NCBI GenBank assembly: GCA_965370435.1
Contig: CBDUUP010000003.1
Coordinates: 1 to 37,133 of the forward strand
DNA from: CBDUUP01 sp965370435
GTDB taxonomy: Bacteria; Chloroflexota; Anaerolineae; Anaerolineales; UBA11579
Direction of reading: 5' to 3'
DNA length: 37,133 nt
Part shown: positions 8,160 to 15,799 of the stretch, one piece after another
How the letters are laid out: every line of letters starts with the position of its first letter
Numbering within the stretch: the first letter of the stretch is position 1
Position numbers and translations under genes: made by a program
Notes under the pieces: model-generated
Database searches by the model: none
What the model saw: only the letters and a program-made list of their open reading frames with translations
What the model was told of the DNA's origin: nothing

Positions 8160-8834
8160 TTGACCACACACACCCAACCGACCCTTTTTGTCCTTGAAGA
8201 AACCGCCTCGACGCAGGCCGTCGAACTCTTTCCGGGTGTTTGGACTGCGGCCGAGGCCTTGGTTGCGCCGGATGCGCCGGTGCGCCACGCCGCCCTGGAT
8301 AACCTGATTGACCTGGGCGCTTCCCGAATATCTCCATTGATCGCATATCTTCTGGTCACCCGCCTCGCTGAACCCGATATCTCTTTGAGGAAACGGATCA
8401 TAAAGACCCTGGCCGATGTCTTGACTTTTGATTTGGAGGGAAACCCTGCGCCCGATGAGGTCCGCCAATATCTTTATACCCATCTCTCTCAAATGCGCCG
8501 CCGACAGATATATGCCATATTGCAAGTCGCCGCAGAGGAAATTGACCTGCGTCCCTCGGTCGCGCGTTTGTTGAGCGCATGTTCTTATGCCGGGGATACC
8601 CTGATAGATATTCTGGGAGACCGCAAAGCGCCGCTTTCTGTTCGCCAGCAAGCAGTATACTTCATTGGCGAGGTCGGCTTCCTGGATGCCGTCTCATTTT
8701 TAGAGCGCCTCGCCAATCGCCTGGACAGCCGCATCAACGGGCAGAAAAGCATGTCATTCGCGCCCGCCCTGGCCGCTGTTGACGCCGCGTTGCTCCCTGA
8801 CATCAAAGATGCCCTGAAATTATTGAGCGCTTAA
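8160..8834 (+). CDS. HEAT-repeat-like alpha-helical protein
   Basis: This 224-residue protein has no signal peptide or membrane helix. It is built of paired helices with HEAT-like character: APVRHAALDNLIDLGASRISPLIAYLL, DISLRKRIIKTLADVL, LSVRQQAVYFIGEVGFLDAVSFLERLANR. HEAT repeats usually form protein-binding solenoids, so an adaptor role is likely, but the partner is unknown. The only reasonable start is TTG at 8160, because the next in-frame ATG lies more than 100 residues inside the helical array. The gene stands alone and converges on the zinc-ribbon gene, with a strong hairpin between them. Confidence 0.7.
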   Translation: MTTHTQPTLFVLEETASTQAVELFPGVWTAAEALVAPDAPVRHAALDNLIDLGASRISPLIAYLLVTRLAEPDISLRKRIIKTLADVLTFDLEGNPAPDEVRQYLYTHLSQMRRRQIYAILQVAAEEIDLRPSVARLLSACSYAGDTLIDILGDRKAPLSVRQQAVYFIGEVGFLDAVSFLERLANRLDSRINGQKSMSFAPALAAVDAALLPDIKDALKLLSA

Positions 8835-8855
8835 TTTTTCTCAGAGGTTAAATAG

Positions 8856-8889
8856 ATCGCGCCGTCTTAGCAATCAAAGACGGCGCGAT
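8856..8889. terminator. Bidirectional hairpin terminator between convergent genes
   Basis: A perfect 13-base GC-rich stem, ATCGCGCCGTCTT (8856-8868) with AAGACGGCGCGAT (8877-8889), encloses an 8-base loop. The flanks are AT-rich but lack a long T-run. Its place between the ends of two convergent genes supports a terminator for both. Confidence 0.65.
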
Positions 8890-8927
8890 AGTATTTATAG
8901 AGTCAGTTTAGTCTGTTGAATTTGGGT

Positions 8928-9512
8928 CTATAATTTTTGTTTACAATTCGGACAGACTGTTTCATCCCCAGTGATGACGAAACCGCAGTAGGGGCAGGTG
9001 TCCGGTTGGACGCTGCCCAGCGGCGCGCCGCAGGCGATACAGCTTGGTTCACCCACCGGGTTCGGCACGTTGCAGTATTCGCAGACCAACCGCCGAAGCC
9101 GCTCCGAGAGCTGGAACGATGCGCCCGCAGCCTGCGCCGCAGCCTCGATCACTTCCCATAGCTGTTCGGTGATTTGCAGGTTTTCAATGTCCTGGGCGAT
9201 GTCATCCAGGCGGCCGATCAAACTGAGAGGATTGCGGAGCGCTGAAAGCGCGGTTTGGCCCAGGCTGGCCGCGATGCCCATCCAGGCTTGATTCCCAACC
9301 TGCACCGAGACGCCGTCCTCCACCGCTTGCAGCGTGGCGCTGAGCGCGGTTTGACCGCCGGAGTCTGGGTGTTGGCGGGTGGCGACCTGGACGACGATTT
9401 GATCGCCCTGGCCGATTTTCTGGGCGCGCAAGTTGCCCCGGTCGAAATGCCCGATCAGGGCGTTGGCGATGTCGGATGGCTTCAAGTTCCCGTGAAATGT
9501 TCTGGTCTTCAT
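8928..9512 (-). CDS. Protein with C-terminal double zinc ribbon
   Basis: The 194-residue protein has an N-terminal region (1-75) rich in charged and beta-forming residues, a middle segment with Ala/Leu-rich helices, and four CxxC pairs at the C-terminus: C144/C147, C158/C161, C173/C176 and C187/C190. These make two tandem zinc ribbons (CEYC..CIAC and CPYC..CPNC). Such modules bind nucleic acid or proteins. The N-terminal part is not recognised. No signal peptide is visible, so it is probably cytoplasmic. A TATAAT on the minus strand (9523-9528) lies so close to the ATG that the message may be nearly leaderless. Confidence 0.78.
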   Translation of the reverse strand: MKTRTFHGNLKPSDIANALIGHFDRGNLRAQKIGQGDQIVVQVATRQHPDSGGQTALSATLQAVEDGVSVQVGNQAWMGIAASLGQTALSALRNPLSLIGRLDDIAQDIENLQITEQLWEVIEAAAQAAGASFQLSERLRRLVCEYCNVPNPVGEPSCIACGAPLGSVQPDTCPYCGFVITGDETVCPNCKQKL

Positions 9513-9522
9513 AGCAAGATAG

Positions 9523-9528
9523 ATTATA
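9523..9528 (-). promoter_or_regulatory. Start-proximal -10 element of the zinc-ribbon gene
   Basis: TATAAT on the minus strand ends 10 bases before the ATG at 9512, which predicts a start site only a few bases upstream of the codon. No convincing -35 was found. Confidence 0.45.
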
Positions 9529-9592
9529 ATCGGTAAATGCGAAAGGTGAGCGTCGAATCCTAGCCTTCCAGACTATCAGAGAGTAGCATCCT

Positions 9593-10207
9593 ATGCCGCG
9601 AATTACGAAACTCATTTATTTGCTGATTTTGTTGGGGATTGGGTTGTTGTCCGGTTGGGTTCCAACCGTCAACGCCGGGGAGATGCGACAAGAACCCACC
9701 GGAACGATACCCACCGTGACCGGAACCGCTTCGGGGCCGACAGTCACCGTGAGGGCCGATCAAGACGAGATCAACGTCCGCAATGGCCCTGGCACCAATT
9801 ATGACATTGTCGGCGTTCTGGTGGCCGGACAGACCGCGCCCGCCCTTGGGAGAAACACAACCGGCTCCTGGATTCAGATCGCTTATCCGGGCGTAGCTGA
9901 AAGTGTGGGGTGGGTGTATGAAGGGCTGATAAGCCTCTCTTCTGGGTCTCTCCCGATCATTGAGCCGCCGCCGCTTCCCACCCGCGCTACCCCAACCATA
10001 GACCCAACCCTGGCGGCTCAGTTCATCATTGAGCCGGTTGCCACCCGCTTGCCAACATTCACCCCGCCGCCGCCATTGGTCATTCCGACCTATACCGATG
10101 AAGTCATCGTCGGCAGCGCTACCGCGGTACCGATGGGCCTGGTCATTGTCCTTCTGGCTGTTGCCGGTCTGTTTGGAACTGCAATTTCTGTTTTTAGAGG
10201 GCGATAA
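9593..10207 (+). CDS. Secreted SH3b-domain protein with C-terminal membrane anchor
   Basis: The 204-residue protein has a signal peptide (1-28, ending PTVNA before GEM), a bacterial SH3 domain at about 48-118 (INVRNGPGTNYDIVGVL, then SWIQIAY, then VGWVYEGLISL), a Pro/Thr-rich linker (120-170), and a C-terminal membrane helix (about 178-200) followed by the basic tail FRGR. SH3b domains often bind cell-wall peptides or other envelope parts. The layout suggests a protein exposed outside the membrane and anchored at its C-terminus. No enzyme domain is present. It is monocistronic and ends at a strong terminator. Confidence 0.82.
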   Translation: MPRITKLIYLLILLGIGLLSGWVPTVNAGEMRQEPTGTIPTVTGTASGPTVTVRADQDEINVRNGPGTNYDIVGVLVAGQTAPALGRNTTGSWIQIAYPGVAESVGWVYEGLISLSSGSLPIIEPPPLPTRATPTIDPTLAAQFIIEPVATRLPTFTPPPPLVIPTYTDEVIVGSATAVPMGLVIVLLAVAGLFGTAISVFRGR

Positions 10208-10223
10208 ATTTATCCATGTAAAC

Positions 10224-10256
10224 AAAAAAGACCGGCCACTAAGGCCGGTCTTTTTT
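10224..10256. terminator. Bidirectional intrinsic terminator
   Basis: GACCGGCC (10230-10237) and GGCCGGTC (10243-10250) form a perfect stem with loop ACTAA. It is flanked by six A on the left and six T on the right, so it can serve both the SH3b gene and the convergent Fe-S carrier gene. Confidence 0.92.
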
Positions 10257-10279
10257 GTTATGGGGAACTACGAGTTGCC

Positions 10280-10672
10280 TTAATGGCAGCTACCACTGGC
10301 GGAAGCTTCACCGCCATCTTTGGTGCGGAAGGAGGAACCACATCCGCAGGCAGCTACGGCATTGGGATTGTCAATTTTGAATCCGCTGTTCATCACATCG
10401 TCAACGTAGTCAATATTGGCGCCCTCTAGATTCAAGAGAGAGACTTCATCCACAACGACTTTTACACCGTGGGCTTCAAAGACCTGGTCATCCTCACGGA
10501 TGTTATTTTCCAGGGCCATGCCGTATTGGAAACCTGAGCATCCGCCCTCAGTGAGAAACACTCGCAGCGCGTAATCATCCAAATCCCGTTTTGCTATAAG
10601 TTCTTGTATAGCCACAGCGGCGGGTTCGGTAAGGGTAATAGAATCGGTCTGGGTTTGATCCGTAAGCGTCAT
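10280..10672 (-). CDS. A-type iron-sulfur cluster carrier (HesB/IscA/ErpA family)
   Basis: This 130-residue protein should accept and deliver Fe-S clusters to apo-enzymes. The three invariant cysteines are present: C45 in GGCSGFQYGM and C109 and C111 in CGCGSSF. The fold signature LRVFLTEGGCSG and the segment GFKIDNPNA are typical. A short Ser/Gly-rich tail with an extra C129 (GSCH) follows the family core. IscA and ErpA cannot be told apart from sequence alone; no isc or suf gene is adjacent. It has its own sigma70-like promoter and a ribosome-binding site (AAAGGA). Confidence 0.93.
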   Translation of the reverse strand: MTLTDQTQTDSITLTEPAAVAIQELIAKRDLDDYALRVFLTEGGCSGFQYGMALENNIREDDQVFEAHGVKVVVDEVSLLNLEGANIDYVDDVMNSGFKIDNPNAVAACGCGSSFRTKDGGEASASGSCH

Positions 10673-10720
10673 ATCATATCCTTTCGGCTAAATAGGTGAA
10701 AATGTACCAACTATGGAAAA

Positions 10721-10749
10721 ATTATAGCAGAGAACCCATTTTCCGTCAA
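10721..10749 (-). promoter_or_regulatory. Strong sigma70-like promoter of the Fe-S carrier gene
   Basis: On the minus strand TTGACG (10744-10749) and TATAAT (10721-10726) are separated by exactly 17 bases. The leader to the ATG at 10672 is about 40 bases. No obvious IscR-like palindrome was seen. Confidence 0.82.
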
Positions 10750-10787
10750 CTGGGGTAGATAAAGATAACAGCTTTCTCATAAACGCG

Positions 10788-10880
10788 TTTACTCCCGTCG
10801 GGGTAAAGCGCTGCTTCGCCCTAGAGCGCTTTTAGTCGGCGAAGGCCGACTTCGCAAACGTCCCTGCGACTTCAGTCGCT
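10788..10880. repeat. Cluster of four adjacent hairpins (dispersed palindromic repeat)
   Basis: Four stem-loops stand in a row: TTTACTCC/GGGGTAAA (10788-10807), AAAGCGCT/AGCGCTTT (10805-10832, the first pair sharing bases with the previous stem), AGTCGGC/GCCGACT (10834-10851) and GCGACT/AGTCGC (10866-10879). The cluster sits just downstream of the phytol-kinase-like gene and upstream of the Fe-S carrier promoter. It may end the upstream transcript. Similar GACTGAAGTC-type palindromes recur in many bacterial genomes, from memory. Confidence 0.7.
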
Positions 10881-10884
10881 GAGA

Positions 10885-11592
10885 CTACAACAACCAATGC
10901 CCCAACAAAATCGCTACAACAGCCACCGTCAGATTATCCACATCCCTAAAAGGAAGCGACTCTACCACCGTTCCCACTATAACGATAACGCTGATAGGGA
11001 GTAGGTAATCGCCAACAGGCCCGGCAAAAATTTCCGTCGCGACAAAAAACGCCACGATTCCCAACGCGAACAACCAGCCCCCCAAAAACATGCCCAACGA
11101 ACCGATCCAAGATTTCTCTTTAGCCCAGGGGAGTTTCGCCTTTCCAAAGCGGCGGCCCAGGATGTCCGCTATACCGTCACCCCCGCACATCAGCATCAAG
11201 GCGACGATGCCGATCGGAGTATCCAGCCAGTACAAGGCCGTGACCACTACCATAACGATTCCATAAAAGAGCGGCCCCCGCAAGATCTCCCGCCGGTCTC
11301 CGCTGCGGGACATTGCTTGAACCGCGGCTTCATCCTTTATGATTCCGAGTCCCACCAATGCGAATTGGGCTGTGATCGCCAGTGGAACCAGCGCGGCAAG
11401 ATAACGAGATGATGGCTCGTCGGTGAACAGCAGCCAGCACAGAACGAAGATCGGGCCGGTTCCAATATGGATGATCTTGCGGCTGAGTTGGCCGCCGATC
11501 CAGCCGCGATGGGCGGCCAGGTCGTTCAACCGCAGCCAGACCAGGCCAGCCGCGGAAGTGATAAATAGGGCGAGATAATTATTGCCTAACAT
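10885..11592 (-). CDS. Phytol/polyprenol kinase-like integral membrane enzyme (VTE5/SEC59-type, CTP-dependent family)
   Basis: The 235-residue protein has about seven membrane helices. The motifs are those of the phytol/dolichol kinase and CDP-diglyceride synthase superfamily: SRKIIHIGTGPIF near residue 38, GGDGIADILGRRFGKAKLPW with KEKSWIGSLGMF in the middle, and ESLPFRDVDNLTVAV near the end. ESLP and DNLT are closest to plant and cyanobacterial phytol kinases, which phosphorylate prenyl alcohols with a nucleotide triphosphate. In a bacterium without visible photosynthesis genes the substrate could be a membrane prenyl alcohol. It is the third gene after smpB and an unknown gene, 35 bases downstream. 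Confidence 0.85.
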   Translation of the reverse strand: MLGNNYLALFITSAAGLVWLRLNDLAAHRGWIGGQLSRKIIHIGTGPIFVLCWLLFTDEPSSRYLAALVPLAITAQFALVGLGIIKDEAAVQAMSRSGDRREILRGPLFYGIVMVVVTALYWLDTPIGIVALMLMCGGDGIADILGRRFGKAKLPWAKEKSWIGSLGMFLGGWLFALGIVAFFVATEIFAGPVGDYLLPISVIVIVGTVVESLPFRDVDNLTVAVVAILLGHWLL

Positions 11593-11627
11593 GAGAAAAT
11601 TTCAAGTTGCGCATAGCCAATATCAAA

Positions 11628-12413
11628 TCACCAGGGAAGCTCGCCGGTCGTGCTGATACCGAAATTCTTCCCCAGCATTTTGTACATAGTAACGTCGGTG
11701 AAAGGCTGGCCCAGGATGCCATCGTGGATCGCCCAGGAGCGCAGCCGGATGCTGTCCGCGGCCTCCGGCTGGCGGAAGGGAGTCGAGCCGTCCAGCAGGG
11801 GGAGCAGGTCGCCGCCGGGCGCGAATCCATCATGGATCCGGTCCAGCAGTTTCCGTCCCGCTTGATAAGTGAAACCATAGCGCTCAAAGATCACCGCGTT
11901 GTGGTAATAGAGCGGCTCGTTATAAAAGAGCTGGTGATCCAGGCTCTCCACGAAGACCTCAAAAGCCCTGATCGAGGCGGAGAGCATCCCTAGGCCGCGC
12001 CGGATTTGTCCCGGCGCGAGTCCGTCTTGCATGGCCGCCGTTTCAGCCTCCAGGTTCCTTTGTGCGGTGCCGAATTGGGTCGGCGTTCCATCGGGCATAC
12101 AATCTACCATGAATCGCTGCGAATCGGGATTGTTGACGACGTACAGCAAAACGTGCACCTGGCCGTTGACGTTATCGGTCAGATGTCCATAAAGGATGGG
12201 GTCGGGAAATCTGGATTGATGGTATAAAGAAATTTCCGCGGCCAGACTTCCCGGTGGGCAATCAAGATGCAAAAGGTCATTGCCTTCGGTGTCCACCAGA
12301 TAGGGGCTGAGTTGAAAGTGATCTAGAAGTTCAGGCGGGATAAGCCGGGTGTAAATTTCTCGCTTCTCTTGCTTGGAGAGGTTGTTGATGCCCGAGATGG
12401 TGGAAACGTCCAT
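11628..12413 (-). CDS. Conserved-looking hypothetical protein in the smpB operon
   Basis: I do not recognise this 261-residue protein. It has no signal peptide or membrane helix. It looks globular and mixed alpha/beta, with an N-terminal helical segment (LSKQEKREIYTRLIPPELL), a likely beta-rich middle (VNGQVHVLLYVVNNPDSQRFMVDCMPDG) and an aromatic C-terminal part (LFYNEPLYYHNAVIFERYG; the product ends STTGELPW). No nucleotide-binding or catalytic motif stands out. The reading frame continues upstream into smpB, but the real start is ATG 12413, two bases after the smpB stop, so it is almost certainly co-transcribed and perhaps translationally coupled. Confidence 0.8.
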   Translation of the reverse strand: MDVSTISGINNLSKQEKREIYTRLIPPELLDHFQLSPYLVDTEGNDLLHLDCPPGSLAAEISLYHQSRFPDPILYGHLTDNVNGQVHVLLYVVNNPDSQRFMVDCMPDGTPTQFGTAQRNLEAETAAMQDGLAPGQIRRGLGMLSASIRAFEVFVESLDHQLFYNEPLYYHNAVIFERYGFTYQAGRKLLDRIHDGFAPGGDLLPLLDGSTPFRQPEAADSIRLRSWAIHDGILGQPFTDVTMYKMLGKNFGISTTGELPW

Positions 12414-12415
12414 AG

Positions 12416-12871
12416 CTAACCCCGTCTGCGCATGGCCCGCTCGATTTCGCGGTCCGCGTCCCGTTTCGCCATGTCGGCCCGCTTGTCGTACTTCTTCTTC
12501 CCCTTGACCACTGCGATCTCCACCTTGGCCCGGCCATCCTTGAGGTACACCCGTAGGGGGATGATGGTTGCGCCTTTCTGGCGCACCGCCTCCCACAGCT
12601 TGGAGATTTCCTTGCGCTTCAGGAGCAGCTTACGAGTTCGGGTTGGCTCGTGGTTCAGGCGGCTGGCGGGATTGTAGTGGGCGATGTGGGCGTTGACCAG
12701 CCAGGCTTCCAGGTTGTCATCCACCCGCACGTAAGCCTCCTTCACGCTGATCTGTCTCGCCCGAATAGATTTGATCTCGCTGCCCTTTAAAACCATGCCT
12801 GCCTCGAACACATCCATGATGAAGTAATCGTGGCGGGCTTTACGATTGGTGGCGACAACTTTTATGTCCAT
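12416..12871 (-). CDS. smpB: SsrA-binding protein SmpB
   Basis: This 151-residue protein should bind tmRNA and bring it to stalled ribosomes for trans-translation. The OB-fold core is clear: ATNRKARHDYFI at the N-terminus, FEAGMVLKGSEIKSIR, and DNLEAWLVNAHIAHY, then NHEPTRTRKLLLKRKEI. The basic C-terminal tail (KKKYDKRADMAKRDADREIERAMRRR) is the part that enters the decoding site. The length is normal. No tmRNA gene was found in the window. The two genes downstream follow without room for separate promoters. Confidence 0.97.
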   Translation of the reverse strand: MDIKVVATNRKARHDYFIMDVFEAGMVLKGSEIKSIRARQISVKEAYVRVDDNLEAWLVNAHIAHYNPASRLNHEPTRTRKLLLKRKEISKLWEAVRQKGATIIPLRVYLKDGRAKVEIAVVKGKKKYDKRADMAKRDADREIERAMRRRG

Positions 12872-12878
12872 TGGGTTG

Positions 12879-12887
12879 ATTCTAGCA
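12879..12887 (-). promoter_or_regulatory. Extended -10 promoter very close to the smpB start
   Basis: On the minus strand TGC is followed by TAGAAT (12879-12884), which ends 7 bases before the ATG at 12871. Transcription would start at or next to the start codon, so the smpB message may be leaderless. No -35 match was seen. Confidence 0.5.
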
Positions 12888-12975
12888 TAATTTGAATCTC
12901 TGGGGGGAACATACCGGGAGGGTATCTTGCCCTGATTGCCTCATCCCTTCTCGTGTGGGTTGAACCCGTCCGCGT

Positions 12976-13004
12976 TTGCATAGGTAAATAGTATATGCTA
13001 TTAT
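12976..13004 (+). promoter_or_regulatory. Promoter of the MoxR/VWA operon
   Basis: TTGCAT (12976-12981), 17 bases, then TATTAT (12999-13004) preceded by TGC, giving an extended -10 element. It is the only good promoter found ahead of the six-gene run that ends at 22123. Confidence 0.65.
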
Positions 13005-13037
13005 TCAATCTGTGAGTTGAGCATCTTGGCAAACGCT

Positions 13038-14474
13038 ATGAAACGAATCGTCCTCATCCTCATCCTGGCAGGAATACTAGCCGCTCAGGCGGCTCCGGTT
13101 CTGGTTGCCTATGCCCAGCAGGACGATTGCCCCTCCACCACCTGGTCTGAATTGCGCACCCCCGCCTTCGCTTTTGTATTCCCCGTTGAATATGGCGATC
13201 TGGGCCAATCCCTTTACAATCAATTTGCCCAGACGCTGGAAGAGGAATACGTCCGTTTTGCCTCCGTGTTTCAACTCTCGCTGGCGCTGGCGATCACTAT
13301 CCGCATTTATCCCGGCGAAGAAGAATACTATTGCTTGAACGCCTTGGCCCCCCGGCTGCCATCCGGCGCCACCCATACCACCCTCAGCGCACGGGAGATC
13401 GCCTTGATTGGGGAGAATATCGATAATGACCTCCAGGCCTGGGAAGAAAACGCGTTGAACCACTTGCGGGGCGAATTGGCTGGACTGTTCATCAAGCAGA
13501 TCACCGGCGGCAGGATCGCGCCTGGATTGACTTTGGGATTCAGCGCGTACGCTCAGGACCCATTCGAAACCTTTGCCGCTCGTGTCCAAGCCCCCGAGAT
13601 CGGCCTGGAGCCAAATTACACCTGGCAGTATCTCTGGGAGAATCCTAATAATCTCAACGACCCGGTATTCGTCCTCAACGCCATGAGTACGGTCGCATAC
13701 TTGATAGACGTTTATGGTTGGTCTGCCTATCTTGACTTGTTGAGCGCGCTGCCGACCAATGATGGCTATCGCCAGGCCCTGGTGGACACCTACCACGTCG
13801 GTATCCTAGATTTACAGGATCATTGGCAGCAGTATTTTTCCATGTACATCGAAGGGCGCTGGCGAGCTAACGTGTTCTATGATTTTGATCTCTCTATATT
13901 CGAGGGATTGATCGAAGCCGGAGCCTACAGAGATGCCATTGAGGGATTGATGGAGGCGATCGATTTCCTCACCCGATCTGGCGACACCGACCGACTTGCC
14001 GATGCCCTGGAATTGCTGGCGATTGCCCAGAGCGGCCAGGAAGCGGGCGCATTGGTGGCGGTGACTCGTCAAGCGATACAGGAGGGCGGTTACGAACTGG
14101 CGATTCAGTTAGCGCAATTGGCCGCCGAAACCTATGAAGCTCTGGGCGATACGCGCCGCCTTGAAGAGGTTGAACTCTACCGGGCCTGGGCGCAGGAGGT
14201 CCTCGATCTCCGGGAAGAGGTCGCCGCCCTCCAGAAAGATATCCAACTGACCACCCCCACCGGACGGCTCCTGGAGATCGGGCAGCGCCTGAATGAATTG
14301 GGCGACACCGAGGGGGTTCATACGGTCAACCAAGCCCTGGCGGAGATCGCCTCTCAAAAGCGCACCCTCTTCCAGGCTGTTAGCAGCATTGGAATTCTAG
14401 TTTGTGTTGCATTGATTTGGCGGCGGTTCCGCAACCTGCGAGAGCCGCCCCCACCCGAGGCCCAGTTGCTATGA
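13038..14474 (+). CDS. Secreted peptidase-MA-like protein without HExxH (predicted pseudo-peptidase), membrane anchored
   Basis: The 478-residue protein has a signal peptide (MKRIVLILILAGILAAQAA...AYA), a globular region to about 275 that follows the layout of the peptidase MA (gluzincin) family, a helical TPR-like region (about 285-400), and a C-terminal membrane helix with a short basic/proline tail. Where active relatives have HExxH the sequence reads GELAG (145-149), and the second conserved site, usually WLxEG, reads LTLGFSAYAQ. The zinc ligands are therefore missing. The later W...YL segments of the family remain (VYGWSAYLDLL, DLQDHWQQYF). ATG 13038 is preferred to TTG 13017 because it gives a clean signal peptide. 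First gene of the MoxR/VWA operon; its stop overlaps the next start as ATGA. Confidence 0.75.
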   Translation: MKRIVLILILAGILAAQAAPVLVAYAQQDDCPSTTWSELRTPAFAFVFPVEYGDLGQSLYNQFAQTLEEEYVRFASVFQLSLALAITIRIYPGEEEYYCLNALAPRLPSGATHTTLSAREIALIGENIDNDLQAWEENALNHLRGELAGLFIKQITGGRIAPGLTLGFSAYAQDPFETFAARVQAPEIGLEPNYTWQYLWENPNNLNDPVFVLNAMSTVAYLIDVYGWSAYLDLLSALPTNDGYRQALVDTYHVGILDLQDHWQQYFSMYIEGRWRANVFYDFDLSIFEGLIEAGAYRDAIEGLMEAIDFLTRSGDTDRLADALELLAIAQSGQEAGALVAVTRQAIQEGGYELAIQLAQLAAETYEALGDTRRLEEVELYRAWAQEVLDLREEVAALQKDIQLTTPTGRLLEIGQRLNELGDTEGVHTVNQALAEIASQKRTLFQAVSSIGILVCVALIWRRFRNLREPPPPEAQLL

Positions 14475-15799
14475 AAACCACCCAGGTTCAAAACCAAATC
14501 CGGCGCATACGCAGGTTGGCTATCTTTCAACGTTTGGTCCGTTATTTGTTGCGCGGGGCTTGGGCGGGCGGCGCGGTTTATCTGCTATTGTGGGGATCTA
14601 ATGAAATCTGGGGATGGCCGGACGATTCCCGCATCTGGCTGGGGGCCGGAATCTTGGTAAGCTTGGTGATCGCTGTCCGGGCCATCCTGCCGCTCCCTCG
14701 ACTGCGGCGAGTTATCTGGGCCATGGACCGCCGTCTGAGTTTACGCGAGCAGGTCAGCACGGCCTGGGAGACCATCGAGAAGGGAGCCGAAGGATTGATA
14801 AGCGGCTTGCTGCTCAATGATCTCCTGGCTCTCCTGCCGGAGGTCCGCCAGCGAATCTCCCGAAGAGGGTGGTACCTGCGCCGGGAGGTTGAAACCGCAC
14901 TGATTGTCTTTATTTTATTCGCCCTGGTATTTTTGTCCGGCATCACCACCGCAATCACCCTGGCTCCCTCCGATATCTCCTTGCTCCCCCCTTTGGGGTC
15001 CGACCCGTTGTCCTCTGACGTTTTCCCCGGCGGATTGCCCGGACTTGAAATCGCCGGTCTGAACGAGGGCGGCGAAGGCGATATGACCTTCGAAGACTAT
15101 GCGGAGATCGCCAAAGCATTGGAAGAGCTTGGAGAAGACCTGGAAGACCAGGCCGCCACCAGTGAACTGGCCGAGGAATTGAAAGAAGGGGACCTCGAAG
15201 GCGCAGCTCAAGCCCTCGAAAACCTGGCTGACCGGCTGGATGAGTTGTCTGAAGAGACCCGGCAAGAATTGGCTGACGCCCTGGATGAAGCCGCCGATAA
15301 ATTGGAATTGCTTGGGGAAGAAGATTTAGCCGAGAGCTTGCGGGAAGCCGCCGACGCGCTTCGAGACCATGATGATTCCAAAGCAGGGGAACTGCTCGAT
15401 GAGATTGCCAGTGAATTGCGGAATTTTGACAACATGCTGGACCAATTGGCCGCCACGCCGCCAGGCGGTGACGGAGATGGTGAACCTGGCACGGAGACTC
15501 TGGGCGGCGGCGGCGGAGAGGCTGGCGCCGGCCTCGGGCCAGGGGGCAGCCAATCTGGGGAAGGGGAGACCATCCCGCGCATTGTAGGCGAGGGGTCGTC
15601 TTTTGATATTGGCGGCGAGGAGGGCCTGGAAGGTATGCTCCAGCCCGGGCTACCTTATGGGGAAGAAGGTTCGACCATTGTTGATGAGATCTACGATTTT
15701 ATCTTGGCCGGAAGCGCAGAGATCTATACCGGCATCCTGAGTCCTTTCCACTACCATTGGAGTTGGCGTGATGTGGTTTCGTCGTATTTTTCGCCCTGA
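14471..15799 (+). CDS. Three-helix membrane protein with long acidic coiled coil (DUF4175-like)
   Basis: The 442-residue protein has two N-terminal membrane helices (about 25-75), a cytoplasmic segment with RQR..RRGW, and a third helix near 140-165. Residues about 205-340 form a strongly acidic, Leu/Ala-rich coiled coil (ALEELGEDLEDQ, LADRLDELSEETRQELADAL), then a Gly-rich linker (GDGDGEPGTETLGGGGGEAG) and a short C-terminal domain. The layout resembles DUF4175 proteins found beside MoxR/DUF58 genes in other phyla; this is a similarity of architecture, not a proven match. The start overlaps the upstream stop by ATGA, and its end overlaps the DUF58 gene by 29 bases. It may link the membrane to the ATPase complex. 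Confidence 0.75.
   Translation: MKTTQVQNQIRRIRRLAIFQRLVRYLLRGAWAGGAVYLLLWGSNEIWGWPDDSRIWLGAGILVSLVIAVRAILPLPRLRRVIWAMDRRLSLREQVSTAWETIEKGAEGLISGLLLNDLLALLPEVRQRISRRGWYLRREVETALIVFILFALVFLSGITTAITLAPSDISLLPPLGSDPLSSDVFPGGLPGLEIAGLNEGGEGDMTFEDYAEIAKALEELGEDLEDQAATSELAEELKEGDLEGAAQALENLADRLDELSEETRQELADALDEAADKLELLGEEDLAESLREAADALRDHDDSKAGELLDEIASELRNFDNMLDQLAATPPGGDGDGEPGTETLGGGGGEAGAGLGPGGSQSGEGETIPRIVGEGSSFDIGGEEGLEGMLQPGLPYGEEGSTIVDEIYDFILAGSAEIYTGILSPFHYHWSWRDVVSSYFSP

Noticed and set aside
12872..13016. Possible tmRNA next to smpB
   Set aside because: No tRNA-like 3' end, T-loop or tag-coding segment was found in this 145-base gap.
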